Origin: Flavobacteriales bacterium
GTDB lineage: Bacteria; Bacteroidota; Bacteroidia; NS11-12g; UBA955
NCBI GenBank assembly: GCA_947457565.1
Contig: CANGWH010000007.1
Span: 1 to 49,983, forward strand
Length of the DNA: 49,983 bases
Direction of reading: 5' to 3'
Under the pieces are notes generated by a model, which was given only the letters and a program-made list of their open reading frames with translations, did no database searches and was not told the origin of the DNA. The position numbers and the translations under genes are program-made. Below are positions 16,350 to 24,007 of the stretch, one piece after another. The stretch's first letter is position 1, and each line of letters begins with the position of its first letter.

Positions 16350-17033
16350 ATGAAAGAATTGTTCGATAAAATCTCAACTATGGTAGAAACCGAAGCTTCG
16401 GCTTTTGAACTATTTCTTACCGGAAGAGAACGCAGTGGACAAACCAATTTCATTTTCTTTATGGATAGCGAAACCCCGCTGAACATGAAGATATTAACCG
16501 ATTTCACTCGGCATATTTCCACATTAATTGATGAAGGTGATTTTGATGAAACCCCTTTCACATTTGAGATTTCGTCACCCGGCGCTGACAGACCGCTTAC
16601 CAATCCAAAACAATTCAATAAACATTGTGGAAGAAGATTTGCAATTACAATACTGGATGGCAACTCCTTTGAAGCACAATTAATTGGGGTAGCAAATTCG
16701 ATAGACACATTGGAGGAACACTGGATGGAATCGTGGCAAATTTGGCTGTCTCTCCAAAAACCACCAAAAATCAAAAAAGAACCTAAAAAGAAAGTTCATC
16801 GCCGATTTGACGAAGAACCGGAAGAAATACAATCAAATCAAACTCCCACGGCTATACCATTAGCGGTAGTATCCTCAATGATAACAGAGGTTCCACCGTT
16901 GCCTGCATGCCAATTTCCAACCTTAATAATGGAAAAATTCATCCCTGAAAAAGGCAAAAAAACAAGAAGTGAAATCATTGCCGTAGATTTTATTTCTATC
17001 AAAAACGCAACAATAATTTTAAGTTTCAAATAA
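16350..17033 (+). CDS. rimP: Ribosome maturation factor RimP, with an inserted segment
   Basis: The first 100 residues match RimP: an N-terminal alpha/beta domain with FTFEISSPGADRPLTNPKQF, then the HCGRR start of the C-terminal SH3-like domain. RimP helps 30S assembly around the S12/S19 region. At 227 residues it is much longer than the usual 150-160. The extra length falls inside the C-terminal domain: after FAITILDGNSFEAQLIGVA comes a polar, Lys/Glu/Pro-rich stretch (about residues 130-205), before the normal ending IAVDFISIKNATIILSFK. It is followed two bases later by nusA, the classic order, which secures the identification. No frameshift is visible. Confidence 0.9.
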   Translation: MKELFDKISTMVETEASAFELFLTGRERSGQTNFIFFMDSETPLNMKILTDFTRHISTLIDEGDFDETPFTFEISSPGADRPLTNPKQFNKHCGRRFAITILDGNSFEAQLIGVANSIDTLEEHWMESWQIWLSLQKPPKIKKEPKKKVHRRFDEEPEEIQSNQTPTAIPLAVVSSMITEVPPLPACQFPTLIMEKFIPEKGKKTRSEIIAVDFISIKNATIILSFK

Positions 17034-17035
17034 CC

Positions 17036-18301
17036 ATGAAAGCCAAAGCCAAAGACTTGGGAATCAACCTCGTAGAAAGTTTCTCGGAATTTAAGGAATT
17101 TAAAAACATAGACCGCGCAACCATGATGCGTGTGCTAGAAGATGTTTTCAGAAACATCCTTAAGAAAAAGTACGGAAACGATGCGAATTTCGACATTATC
17201 ATCAACACGGAAACGGGTGATATCGAAATGTATCATTTACGCCTTATTGTAGAAGAAGGCGAAGTAGAAGATCCAAACTTGCAAATCGCTATCAGCGAAG
17301 CATTAACATTGGAACCAGACTATTCTGTGGGTGAAGATTGCATCCAACAAGTGTTCCTTGATGATTTCGGTAGACGATCAATCCTTAATGCGCGCCAAGC
17401 ATTAATGAGTAGAATTATCGAATTAGAAAAGGATGAATTGTTCAAAAAATACAAAGACAAACGAGGCGAAATTATCTCCGCAGAAGTGTACAATGTATGG
17501 AAGCGAGAAATCATGGTCTTGGACGATGAAGGCAATGAATTAAGCCTACCCAAAGAACATTTGATCCCCCGCGACATCTACAAAAAAGGCGACGCAATTC
17601 GTGCCGTTATTCACGATGTTAACATGGACAAAGGCAGTCCAAAAATCATTCTATCCAGAACTTCTCCAGAGTTTTTAGAACGTTTGTTTGAATTGGAAGT
17701 GCCAGAAATCTTAGACGGTTTAATTACCATTAAGAAAATCGTACGCGAACCGGGAGAAAGAGCGAAGGTTGCGGTTGAAAGCTATGATGATAGAATTGAT
17801 CCAGTTGGGGCATGCGTAGGCGTAAAAGGAGCTAGAATACACGGTATTGTTAGAGAGTTGAGAAACGAAAATATTGACGTAATCAACTACACCACCAACA
17901 CCAATCTCTATATTCAACGAGCGTTGCAACCCGCTGTTATTTCTCGAATCGAATTAAACGAAACTAAAGGAACGGCCGATGTTTATTTAGACAGCGACCA
18001 AGTTTCTTTAGCCATTGGAAGAGGCGGACAAAACATCAAATTGGCCGGAAAATTAACCGGATATCAAATTGAAGTTTACCGATTAGCTAATCAAAATTTG
18101 AACGACGAAGACGATGTGGATTTGGAAGAATTCTTGGACGAGATAGACGAATGGATCATCGAAGAATTCCGCAAGATTGGTTTAGATTCGGCAAAAGCCG
18201 TTATCAATACTCCTTGGGAAGATTTGATGCGTCGTACAGAATTAGAAGAAGAAACTATTCTTGAAGTGCAAAAGATTTTGCGCTCAGAATTTGAAGATTA
18301 A
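17036..18301 (+). CDS. nusA: Transcription termination/antitermination factor NusA
   Basis: The 421 residues show the standard order: an N-terminal RNA polymerase-binding domain, an S1 domain (GEIISAEVYNVWKREIMV, about 145-205), KH1 (RIDPVGACVGVKGARIHGIV) and KH2 (LAIGRGGQNIKLAGKLTGY), then a short acidic tail ending in a single helical repeat (EEETILEVQKILRSEFED). It lacks the two long acidic repeats of E. coli NusA, as is usual outside Proteobacteria. It modulates pausing and termination. It is translated immediately after rimP. A strong hairpin lies after its stop codon. Confidence 0.97.
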   Translation: MKAKAKDLGINLVESFSEFKEFKNIDRATMMRVLEDVFRNILKKKYGNDANFDIIINTETGDIEMYHLRLIVEEGEVEDPNLQIAISEALTLEPDYSVGEDCIQQVFLDDFGRRSILNARQALMSRIIELEKDELFKKYKDKRGEIISAEVYNVWKREIMVLDDEGNELSLPKEHLIPRDIYKKGDAIRAVIHDVNMDKGSPKIILSRTSPEFLERLFELEVPEILDGLITIKKIVREPGERAKVAVESYDDRIDPVGACVGVKGARIHGIVRELRNENIDVINYTTNTNLYIQRALQPAVISRIELNETKGTADVYLDSDQVSLAIGRGGQNIKLAGKLTGYQIEVYRLANQNLNDEDDVDLEEFLDEIDEWIIEEFRKIGLDSAKAVINTPWEDLMRRTELEEETILEVQKILRSEFED

Positions 18302-18312
18302 TACTCTAAACT

Positions 18313-18351
18313 AAAACCGGGAATATCACGCCGATAAATATTCCCGGTTTT
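18313..18351 (+). terminator. 14-bp perfect hairpin between nusA and infB
   Basis: AAAACCGGGAATAT (18313-18326) and ATATTCCCGGTTTT (18338-18351) are perfect inverted repeats with an 11-base loop, ending in four T. The A-tract and T-tract flanks make it a candidate terminator in either direction. It begins 12 bases after the nusA stop, so it would separate infB from the rimP-nusA transcript. Confidence 0.75.
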
Positions 18352-18407
18352 CCCATCGGCAAACCCCTACCAAAATAGGCTTTTTCTCCAACGGAATTAA
18401 GCCAATC

Positions 18408-18439
18408 TTGGGAATTGTATCACGAATAACCTAATTTTG
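18408..18439 (+). promoter_or_regulatory. Promoter of infB
   Basis: TTG (18408-18410), a 21-base spacer and TAATTTTG (18432-18439) fit the Bacteroidota promoter closely. The infB ATG is only eight bases further, giving a very short leader. Confidence 0.62.
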
Positions 18440-18447
18440 AAGCGAAT

Positions 18448-21228
18448 ATGGCGGAATACCGTTTAGCGAAAGTAGCCAGCGAACTCAACAGAAGTGCTCA
18501 GGCCCTAGCCGAATTCCTTAATGGAAAAGGCTTTGATGTTGCCCCAAAGCCAACAACGAAAATCACCGAAGAAATGTACGATGTACTTCTTCAGGAATTT
18601 TCTAAAGACAAAGCCGCAAAGGACGAGGCCAAATTGCTGAAAACCCAACGCGATATTAGACAAGGAACTGCAATCCCTCCTTCAACCGTGGCAAAACCCA
18701 CTGCCCCCAAGGTAGAAGAAAGACCTGCGCCGGTAAAAGTAGAACCGGAACTCACACCTGATCCGGTAATAGAAGAACCAATTATTGTTGAAACTCCGGA
18801 AAAAACCGAAGTTAGAAAAGAAGAATTGGTAGGCCCTAAAATTCTTGGAAAAATTGATTTAAATCCAAAAAAATCTGCCCCTAAAGAGGTGGAGAAGGTG
18901 GTAGAAACAATAGTGGAACCGCCTGTAGCCATCAAAGAAGAAATAGTAAAAGAAGAAAAAGCTGAGGTTGAAGAAATCCAAATACCCGTTGAAGCCCCAG
19001 TTGAACCGCCAACTGAATCCATTGAAAACACGGATACAATCAGCGAAACTACTGGTGAAGAGGAAGAAGATGTAGAGAAAATTGAGACGAAATTTGAAAA
19101 GCTTTCTGGACCCAAAGTTCTAGGAAAAATCAACCTGCCTGCTGCTCCATCCGGAGTAAAAGCTTTAGCCGGTGATGCCCGTGAAGATTTGCGCGAAAAA
19201 CGGAAACGTAAACGTAAGCAAGCTGGAACAGAAAAAGTTGCCGTCCAAGAAAAAATAAAACAAGACGAGAAACAGACGTTTAATACTGGCCCGAAAAAGC
19301 CAGAAGTAAAAACCGAAATCTCCCAAAAAGATGTTCAAAGCAAAATCAAGAACACCATGGGGAAAATTGGCAACGCCGGCAAAACTCGTGGTTTAAAACA
19401 AAAAATCAAGCAACAGAATAAAGAATCTCGAGCCCAGGAAATGGCGCGTAATGAACGATTGCGCGAACAAGCAAGCAAAATCCTAAAGGTAACAGAATTC
19501 TTAACGGCCAATGAATTGGCAAGTATGATGAATATGGCTGTTACGCAGGTAATTTCATCCTGTTTCCAATTAGGTATGATGGTTTCTATCAACCAACGAT
19601 TGGATGCTGAAACAATTCAATTGGTTGCCGATAATTTTGGTTATGAAGTAGAATTCGTAGATGCAGAATCTACAATTGAAGCCATGGACAACGAAGTGGA
19701 TCGCGAAGAAGATCTTAAACCTCGTGCTCCAATTGTAACCGTAATGGGTCACGTAGACCACGGTAAAACATCGTTACTAGATAACATCCGTAAGTCCAAC
19801 GTAATTGCCGGCGAAGCAGGTGGTATCACCCAACACATCGGTTCTTACGAAGTAACCATGGAAAATGGCAAGAAAATCACCTTCCTTGATACCCCAGGTC
19901 ACGAAGCGTTCACCGCGATGCGTGCCCGTGGTGCCAAGGTTACCGATATTGCTATCATTGTAATCGCTGCAGACGACGCAGTGATGCCACAAACCAGAGA
20001 AGCAATCGCTCACTCCCAAGCAGCCGGTGTTCCGATGATTTTCGCCTTAAACAAGGTAGATAAAGACGGTGCAAACTCCGATAGAATTCGCGAACAATTA
20101 GCCGCCATGAATATTTTGGTGGAAGATTGGGGCGGTAAATTCCAGTGCCAAGAGATTTCGGCTAAAAAAGGTATGAACATCGACAAACTTCTAGAAAAAG
20201 TTCTCCTAGAGGCGGAAATGATGGAATTAAAAGCCAACCCAAATCGTAATGCAAAGGGTACCGTTATTGAAGCAACGCAAGAAAAAGGTAGAGGTATCGT
20301 ATGTAACCTATTGGTTCAAAATGGAACCTTGAAAGTTGGAGACCATATTGTTGCCGGTCCTTATTACACTAAAGTCCGAGCCATGTTCAATGAACGTGGA
20401 GGAAAAATAGACGAAGCACCCCCAAGTGCTCCAGTTAGAATATTAGGTTTCTCTGAAGCTCCAACCGCCGGCGATATTTTCGTTGTGTTCGAAGAGGAAA
20501 GCGAAGCTAAACAATTAGCCAATAAAAGACTACAACTTATTCGTGAACAGGGTATTCGTACAAAACGACATATCACGTTGGACGAAATCGGTAGACGTCT
20601 TGCAATCGGAAACTTCAAAGAGTTGAAATTAATTGTTAAAGGTGATGTGGATGGCTCTGTAGAAGCTCTGTCCGATTCTCTATTGAAACTTTCTACCGAA
20701 GAAATTGCCGTTAATGTAATTCACTCCGGCGTAGGTCAAATAACGGAAAGTGACGTATTGCTTGCCTCCGCATCCGATGCAATTATCGTTGGCTTCCAAG
20801 TTAGACCTTCAGCTAAAGCAAGACAAATTGCTGAAAACGAAGAAATTGATATCAGAACATACTCCATCATCTACCAAGCCATCGAGGAAATTAAATCCGC
20901 AATGGAAGGCATGTTGTCGCCTGAAGTAGTTGAGAAAATTATCGGGAACGTGGAAGTACGTGACGTGTTTAAAATCTCCAAAGTGGGTAGCGTAGCCGGG
21001 TGTTATGTAACTTCAGGAACTATCGAACGCAAAGCAAAAATTAGAGTTATTCGCGATGGTGTAGTGATACATTCTGGCGAATTGGCTTCGTTAAAACGCT
21101 TTAAAGACGACGTTAAGGATGTTCAAAAAGGGTACGAATGTGGTCTTCAAATTGAACGATTTAACGATATAGAAGTTGGCGATTATCTTGAAGTATTTAA
21201 AGAGGAAGAAGTAAAACGTAAACTTTAA
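18448..21228 (+). CDS. infB: Translation initiation factor IF-2
   Basis: The 926-residue GTPase brings initiator fMet-tRNA to the 30S subunit. An N-terminal IF2_N-like helix ([21 protein letters not shown]) is followed by a long charged, Glu/Lys/Pro-rich linker (about residues 60-330). The linker contains two copies of GPKxLGKIxL, at residues 129 and 221. The GTPase core starts near residue 425 with the P-loop GHVDHGKT (434-441), then DTPGHE and NKVD, and domains II-IV end with [15 protein letters not shown]. Length is typical of Bacteroidota IF-2. It follows nusA, but with a hairpin and its own promoter in between. Confidence 0.98.
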   Translation: MAEYRLAKVASELNRSAQALAEFLNGKGFDVAPKPTTKITEEMYDVLLQEFSKDKAAKDEAKLLKTQRDIRQGTAIPPSTVAKPTAPKVEERPAPVKVEPELTPDPVIEEPIIVETPEKTEVRKEELVGPKILGKIDLNPKKSAPKEVEKVVETIVEPPVAIKEEIVKEEKAEVEEIQIPVEAPVEPPTESIENTDTISETTGEEEEDVEKIETKFEKLSGPKVLGKINLPAAPSGVKALAGDAREDLREKRKRKRKQAGTEKVAVQEKIKQDEKQTFNTGPKKPEVKTEISQKDVQSKIKNTMGKIGNAGKTRGLKQKIKQQNKESRAQEMARNERLREQASKILKVTEFLTANELASMMNMAVTQVISSCFQLGMMVSINQRLDAETIQLVADNFGYEVEFVDAESTIEAMDNEVDREEDLKPRAPIVTVMGHVDHGKTSLLDNIRKSNVIAGEAGGITQHIGSYEVTMENGKKITFLDTPGHEAFTAMRARGAKVTDIAIIVIAADDAVMPQTREAIAHSQAAGVPMIFALNKVDKDGANSDRIREQLAAMNILVEDWGGKFQCQEISAKKGMNIDKLLEKVLLEAEMMELKANPNRNAKGTVIEATQEKGRGIVCNLLVQNGTLKVGDHIVAGPYYTKVRAMFNERGGKIDEAPPSAPVRILGFSEAPTAGDIFVVFEEESEAKQLANKRLQLIREQGIRTKRHITLDEIGRRLAIGNFKELKLIVKGDVDGSVEALSDSLLKLSTEEIAVNVIHSGVGQITESDVLLASASDAIIVGFQVRPSAKARQIAENEEIDIRTYSIIYQAIEEIKSAMEGMLSPEVVEKIIGNVEVRDVFKISKVGSVAGCYVTSGTIERKAKIRVIRDGVVIHSGELASLKRFKDDVKDVQKGYECGLQIERFNDIEVGDYLEVFKEEEVKRKL

Positions 21229-21260
21229 TCGATAATCGGATTTTATTGTAGAATAATTGA

Positions 21261-21295
21261 GTTAATTTTTTCAATCCTCAATCAAAAAAATTAAC
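21261..21295. repeat. A/T-rich inverted repeat overlapping the DUF1573 promoter
   Basis: GTTAATTTTTT (21261-21271) and AAAAAATTAAC (21285-21295) are perfect 11-bp inverted repeats with a 13-base spacer. The right arm overlaps the TAACTTTG box. It may be an infB terminator stem or an operator; the sequence does not decide. Confidence 0.5.
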
Positions 21296-21299
21296 TTTG
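21292..21299 (+). promoter_or_regulatory. -7 box before the DUF1573 pair
   Basis: TAACTTTG matches TAnnTTTG. The first DUF1573 ATG is 40 bases downstream. No clear TTG at -33. Confidence 0.4.
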
Positions 21300-21339
21300 G
21301 TATAAACTTTGTAAATCTGTAAAACAAGATTCAATCATT

Positions 21340-21756
21340 ATGAAAAAGACATTATCAATCCTTGCAGCTGCATTTGCATTTGTTGCTGCGTCATTCGCTC
21401 AAACTCCAGCTCAAACAGAAGGTCTTGTTTGGACCAAAAAATCACACGATTTTGGAACTGTAAAAATGGGTCCAAAAGCCGAAGTTACTTTTGAATTCAC
21501 CAATAAAACAAATGGGCCAATCGTAATTACTGCAGCTCAGCCTTCTTGCTCTTGTACTGTGGGTGATTATACTAAAACACCTATCATGCCCGGACAAAAC
21601 GGAAAAGTAACCGCAAGCTATGGAACTGATGGTCGCCCAGGTTTCTTCCAAAAATCTGTGCACGTTACCTTTGATAATGGCAGTAGCACCGACCTAATTA
21701 TTAGCGGAACTGTTTCAGCAGAAGTATCACCCACCGGTGGAAGCACTTTGAAATAA
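21340..21756 (+). CDS. DUF1573 secreted protein (first of three)
   Basis: This 138-residue protein has a signal peptide cleaved after ASFAQ. The mature part is one Ig/ASH-like beta sandwich of the DUF1573 type: KKSHDFGTVKMGPKAEVTFE, then the family hallmark SCSCT, then PIMPGQNGKVTASY and LIISGTVS. The paired cysteines with a single residue between them recur in all three neighbours. It has no lipobox, so it is probably periplasmic. DUF1573 proteins are very common in Bacteroidota and have no settled role; the fold suggests protein binding. It is 17 bases before the second copy, forming an operon that ends at a terminator. Confidence 0.88.
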   Translation: MKKTLSILAAAFAFVAASFAQTPAQTEGLVWTKKSHDFGTVKMGPKAEVTFEFTNKTNGPIVITAAQPSCSCTVGDYTKTPIMPGQNGKVTASYGTDGRPGFFQKSVHVTFDNGSSTDLIISGTVSAEVSPTGGSTLK

Positions 21757-21773
21757 AAGAGGAATAGGCTACC

Positions 21774-22220
21774 ATGAAAAAAATTACGTTATTATTCGTT
21801 GCTATTATTTCTCTGATTTCCCTAACCAATGCCCAAGTAATAACAGGTAATGGTCAGTCATCACAGAAATCTAGCAATGCTAGCATTAAATTCAATAATA
21901 CCTCCCACAGCTTTGGGAATATTATTGAAGGTCAAATAGCTCGTCACGAATTCAAATTCACCAATGAGGGGACTGAGCCATTAATGCTTGATAACGTTTC
22001 TGCTTCTTGTGGTTGCACTACCCCTAAATGGCCAAGAGAATCTATTGCTCCTGGGCAGTCTTCCGTTATTATTGCTGAGTATAATTCTCAAGGTAGACCC
22101 GGAACTTTCACTAAGAATATTTTCGTTAAAAGCAATGGAGGTGAAGTTACCCTTACTATTTCAGGCAATGTGGTAAAAGAACCTGAAAAACCAAAGTCAC
22201 CCATTATCATTTATCGATAA
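21774..22220 (+). CDS. DUF1573 secreted protein (second of three)
   Basis: The 148 residues repeat the plan of the upstream neighbour: signal peptide to TNAQ, a strand NTSHSFGNIIEGQIARHEFK, then SASCGCTTPKWPRESIAPGQ and VTLTISGNVV. It keeps the C-x-C pair. The two genes are clearly related by tandem duplication but already well diverged. A strong terminator follows the stop codon. Confidence 0.9.
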   Translation: MKKITLLFVAIISLISLTNAQVITGNGQSSQKSSNASIKFNNTSHSFGNIIEGQIARHEFKFTNEGTEPLMLDNVSASCGCTTPKWPRESIAPGQSSVIIAEYNSQGRPGTFTKNIFVKSNGGEVTLTISGNVVKEPEKPKSPIIIYR

Positions 22221-22226
22221 TCAAGA

Positions 22227-22253
22227 GGCTGCTATATTCTAGCAGCCTTTTTT
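22227..22253 (+). terminator. Intrinsic terminator after the DUF1573 pair
   Basis: GGCTGCTA (22227-22234), a TATTC loop and TAGCAGCC (22240-22247) make a perfect 8-bp stem followed by six T. Confidence 0.92.
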
Positions 22254-22446
22254 ATTCCCAATAACTAAACGCGCAAAAAAAATAGCCTAGTCATACCTTG
22301 TTGTGTAATTATAGAATATTACAAAGACTGAATTCCAAACAAACAGTGGAGCTTCTAGCCTTACAACTACCACAATAAATATACTCAACAATTCACCTAA
22401 ATCAGAAAACAAAATCCTTAACTATCGTGTCTATTTATTAGCAGCC

Positions 22447-22935
22447 ATGAAAACACTTTTCAAACATTCATTGATTTTCTTCTTAGTTAATCTATTTGCT
22501 TTCTCCGCTGAATGTCAAATTATAAAATCTGATATAAAAGGTTCAAAAGAGAAATCATTAACCATAATTGGGAAAGACACATTGTTAATCAATGCCAATA
22601 TCGGCGATCAAATTGAAGCGGTATTTATGGTGGAAAACAACTGGCTAGACGACCACTTTATCGCTCAAGTTCAGACAGACTGCCATTGCATCACTGCGAT
22701 GTTTCCAGAAAAAATAAATAGATTAAAAACAGATTCAATCACAGTTGTCCTAAATACCCAAAATATTCCACCGGGTCCTTTCATAAAAAGAGCCTATTTA
22801 GACACACCGGATGACAATGTAATTCACCTGGTTATAATGGGAAATTTAACAATAATCCGCCCTGTTTATAAACAAGGGCAGCCACCTCAAATTTACAAGC
22901 CTAAACATATTCGCTGGGTTTCCAACAAACGATAA
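22447..22935 (+). CDS. Divergent DUF1573-like secreted protein (third of three)
   Basis: The 162-residue protein has a signal peptide (ending near AECQ). Its alignment with the two upstream genes is weak but ordered: VEAVFMVENNW-like strand, then QTDCHCITAMFPE in place of ASCGCTTPKWPR, then a PPGPFIKRAYLDTPDDNVI stretch matching RPGTFTKNIFVKSNGGEV, and HLVIMGNLT matching LTISGNV. The C-x-C pair is kept. It lies beyond the terminator, 226 bases from the second copy, so it is transcribed separately. The C-terminus adds a basic tail (PPQIYKPKHIRWVSNKR). I infer an old duplicate that has drifted. Confidence 0.65.
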   Translation: MKTLFKHSLIFFLVNLFAFSAECQIIKSDIKGSKEKSLTIIGKDTLLINANIGDQIEAVFMVENNWLDDHFIAQVQTDCHCITAMFPEKINRLKTDSITVVLNTQNIPPGPFIKRAYLDTPDDNVIHLVIMGNLTIIRPVYKQGQPPQIYKPKHIRWVSNKR

Positions 22936-22952
22936 GTAGCTTCCAAAGGATT

Positions 22953-23990
22953 TTAAAACCCCTTAGAAGCAAATTTTTCGGAAAATCCACCTAACTGACC
23001 ACCCGTGTGGAGAAAGATTGGCACATAGCCCTCTTGCAAACAACTCGAATCCATTACCAAACGCTGATTCATTGCAAACAAAGCCTTTGCTGTATAGATA
23101 GGATCAAACATCTGATTAGGATTGTCATCCGTAACCTGCTGAATAAAACCAAATAATTCATCGGTCGTCTTGGCGTAACCTCCAAAAACACTATCAACCA
23201 AAAACTCGTGGAACCCATACTTTAATTCCATGGCAACAAACCGATCAAAATACAATTGCTGTTCTTCGATATTCTTCAACACCAAAACAGAACTTAATTG
23301 GTATTCAATACCCAATTTTTCAAAGGCTCGAACCAAACCTACCGCAGTTGTACCAGTGGCCGATGCATGAAAAACCCAAGGCTTTAAACCCAAACCTTTC
23401 CACCAATCAACCAACTCTTCAAAACCCAAGAAAGCTCTCTCGCCTTTCCCACCTTCGGGAATCACTAAAAACCCATCACCTTTTAAACCCAAATCCCAAT
23501 CGATACCCCTCCAACCCTCACCCTCGAAAAAACGCTGCAAGGAAAAATACAAATCCAAACCCAGTTCTCGAATAACCCATGCCTTTTGTTCTGTCAATAA
23601 AACCCCCAAAACACGCGCTAACGCGCTACCCCGCTCTTTAAAAACACTTCGTTCAACACCAATAATAATCGCACCTTCCTCTTTTGCAACATCCAAATAA
23701 TGATTCTCCATGGCTTCCTCTCCCCTAACCGCTACTACGCATTTTAGATTTGCCAACCTACAACTAGACGCAGAAGCAATCATATGATTACTAAATGCCC
23801 CTCCAAAGGTTATTACCAATTTTGTTTCAGAATTTTCAGCCTCACGAATCCAACCTTTCAATTTTCTCCACTTATTACCGGAAACCAACGGGTGAATTAA
23901 ATCGTCCCGTTGTATTAAAACATCCAACCCAGACGGCAGTTTTAACGTCTCCAACGGTGGAAACACATCCATTTCACCATACTCCAACAT
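22953..23990 (-). CDS. PLP-dependent ACC deaminase / D-cysteine desulfhydrase family enzyme
   Basis: This 345-residue fold-type II PLP enzyme has the family opening LIQRDDLIHPLVSGNKWRKL, in which the lysine of GNKWRK is the expected PLP-binding residue. TFGGAFSNHMIASAS and the phosphate-binding ATGTTAVGLV follow. The family includes 1-aminocyclopropane-1-carboxylate deaminase and D-cysteine desulfhydrase (DcyD). They differ by a few active-site residues that I cannot assign by eye, and most bacterial members are closer to the second. It lies 17 bases after the M1 aminopeptidase on the same strand and is probably read with it. Confidence 0.87.
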   Translation of the reverse strand: MLEYGEMDVFPPLETLKLPSGLDVLIQRDDLIHPLVSGNKWRKLKGWIREAENSETKLVITFGGAFSNHMIASASSCRLANLKCVVAVRGEEAMENHYLDVAKEEGAIIIGVERSVFKERGSALARVLGVLLTEQKAWVIRELGLDLYFSLQRFFEGEGWRGIDWDLGLKGDGFLVIPEGGKGERAFLGFEELVDWWKGLGLKPWVFHASATGTTAVGLVRAFEKLGIEYQLSSVLVLKNIEEQQLYFDRFVAMELKYGFHEFLVDSVFGGYAKTTDELFGFIQQVTDDNPNQMFDPIYTAKALFAMNQRLVMDSSCLQEGYVPIFLHTGGQLGGFSEKFASKGF

Positions 23991-24007
23991 ACAAAATATA
24001 CAATTAA

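Noticed and set aside
18591-19133. Long Ser/Thr-rich reading frame on the minus strand inside infB
   Set aside because: A shadow of the Glu/Pro/Val-rich IF-2 linker read backwards; no start signal or domain.
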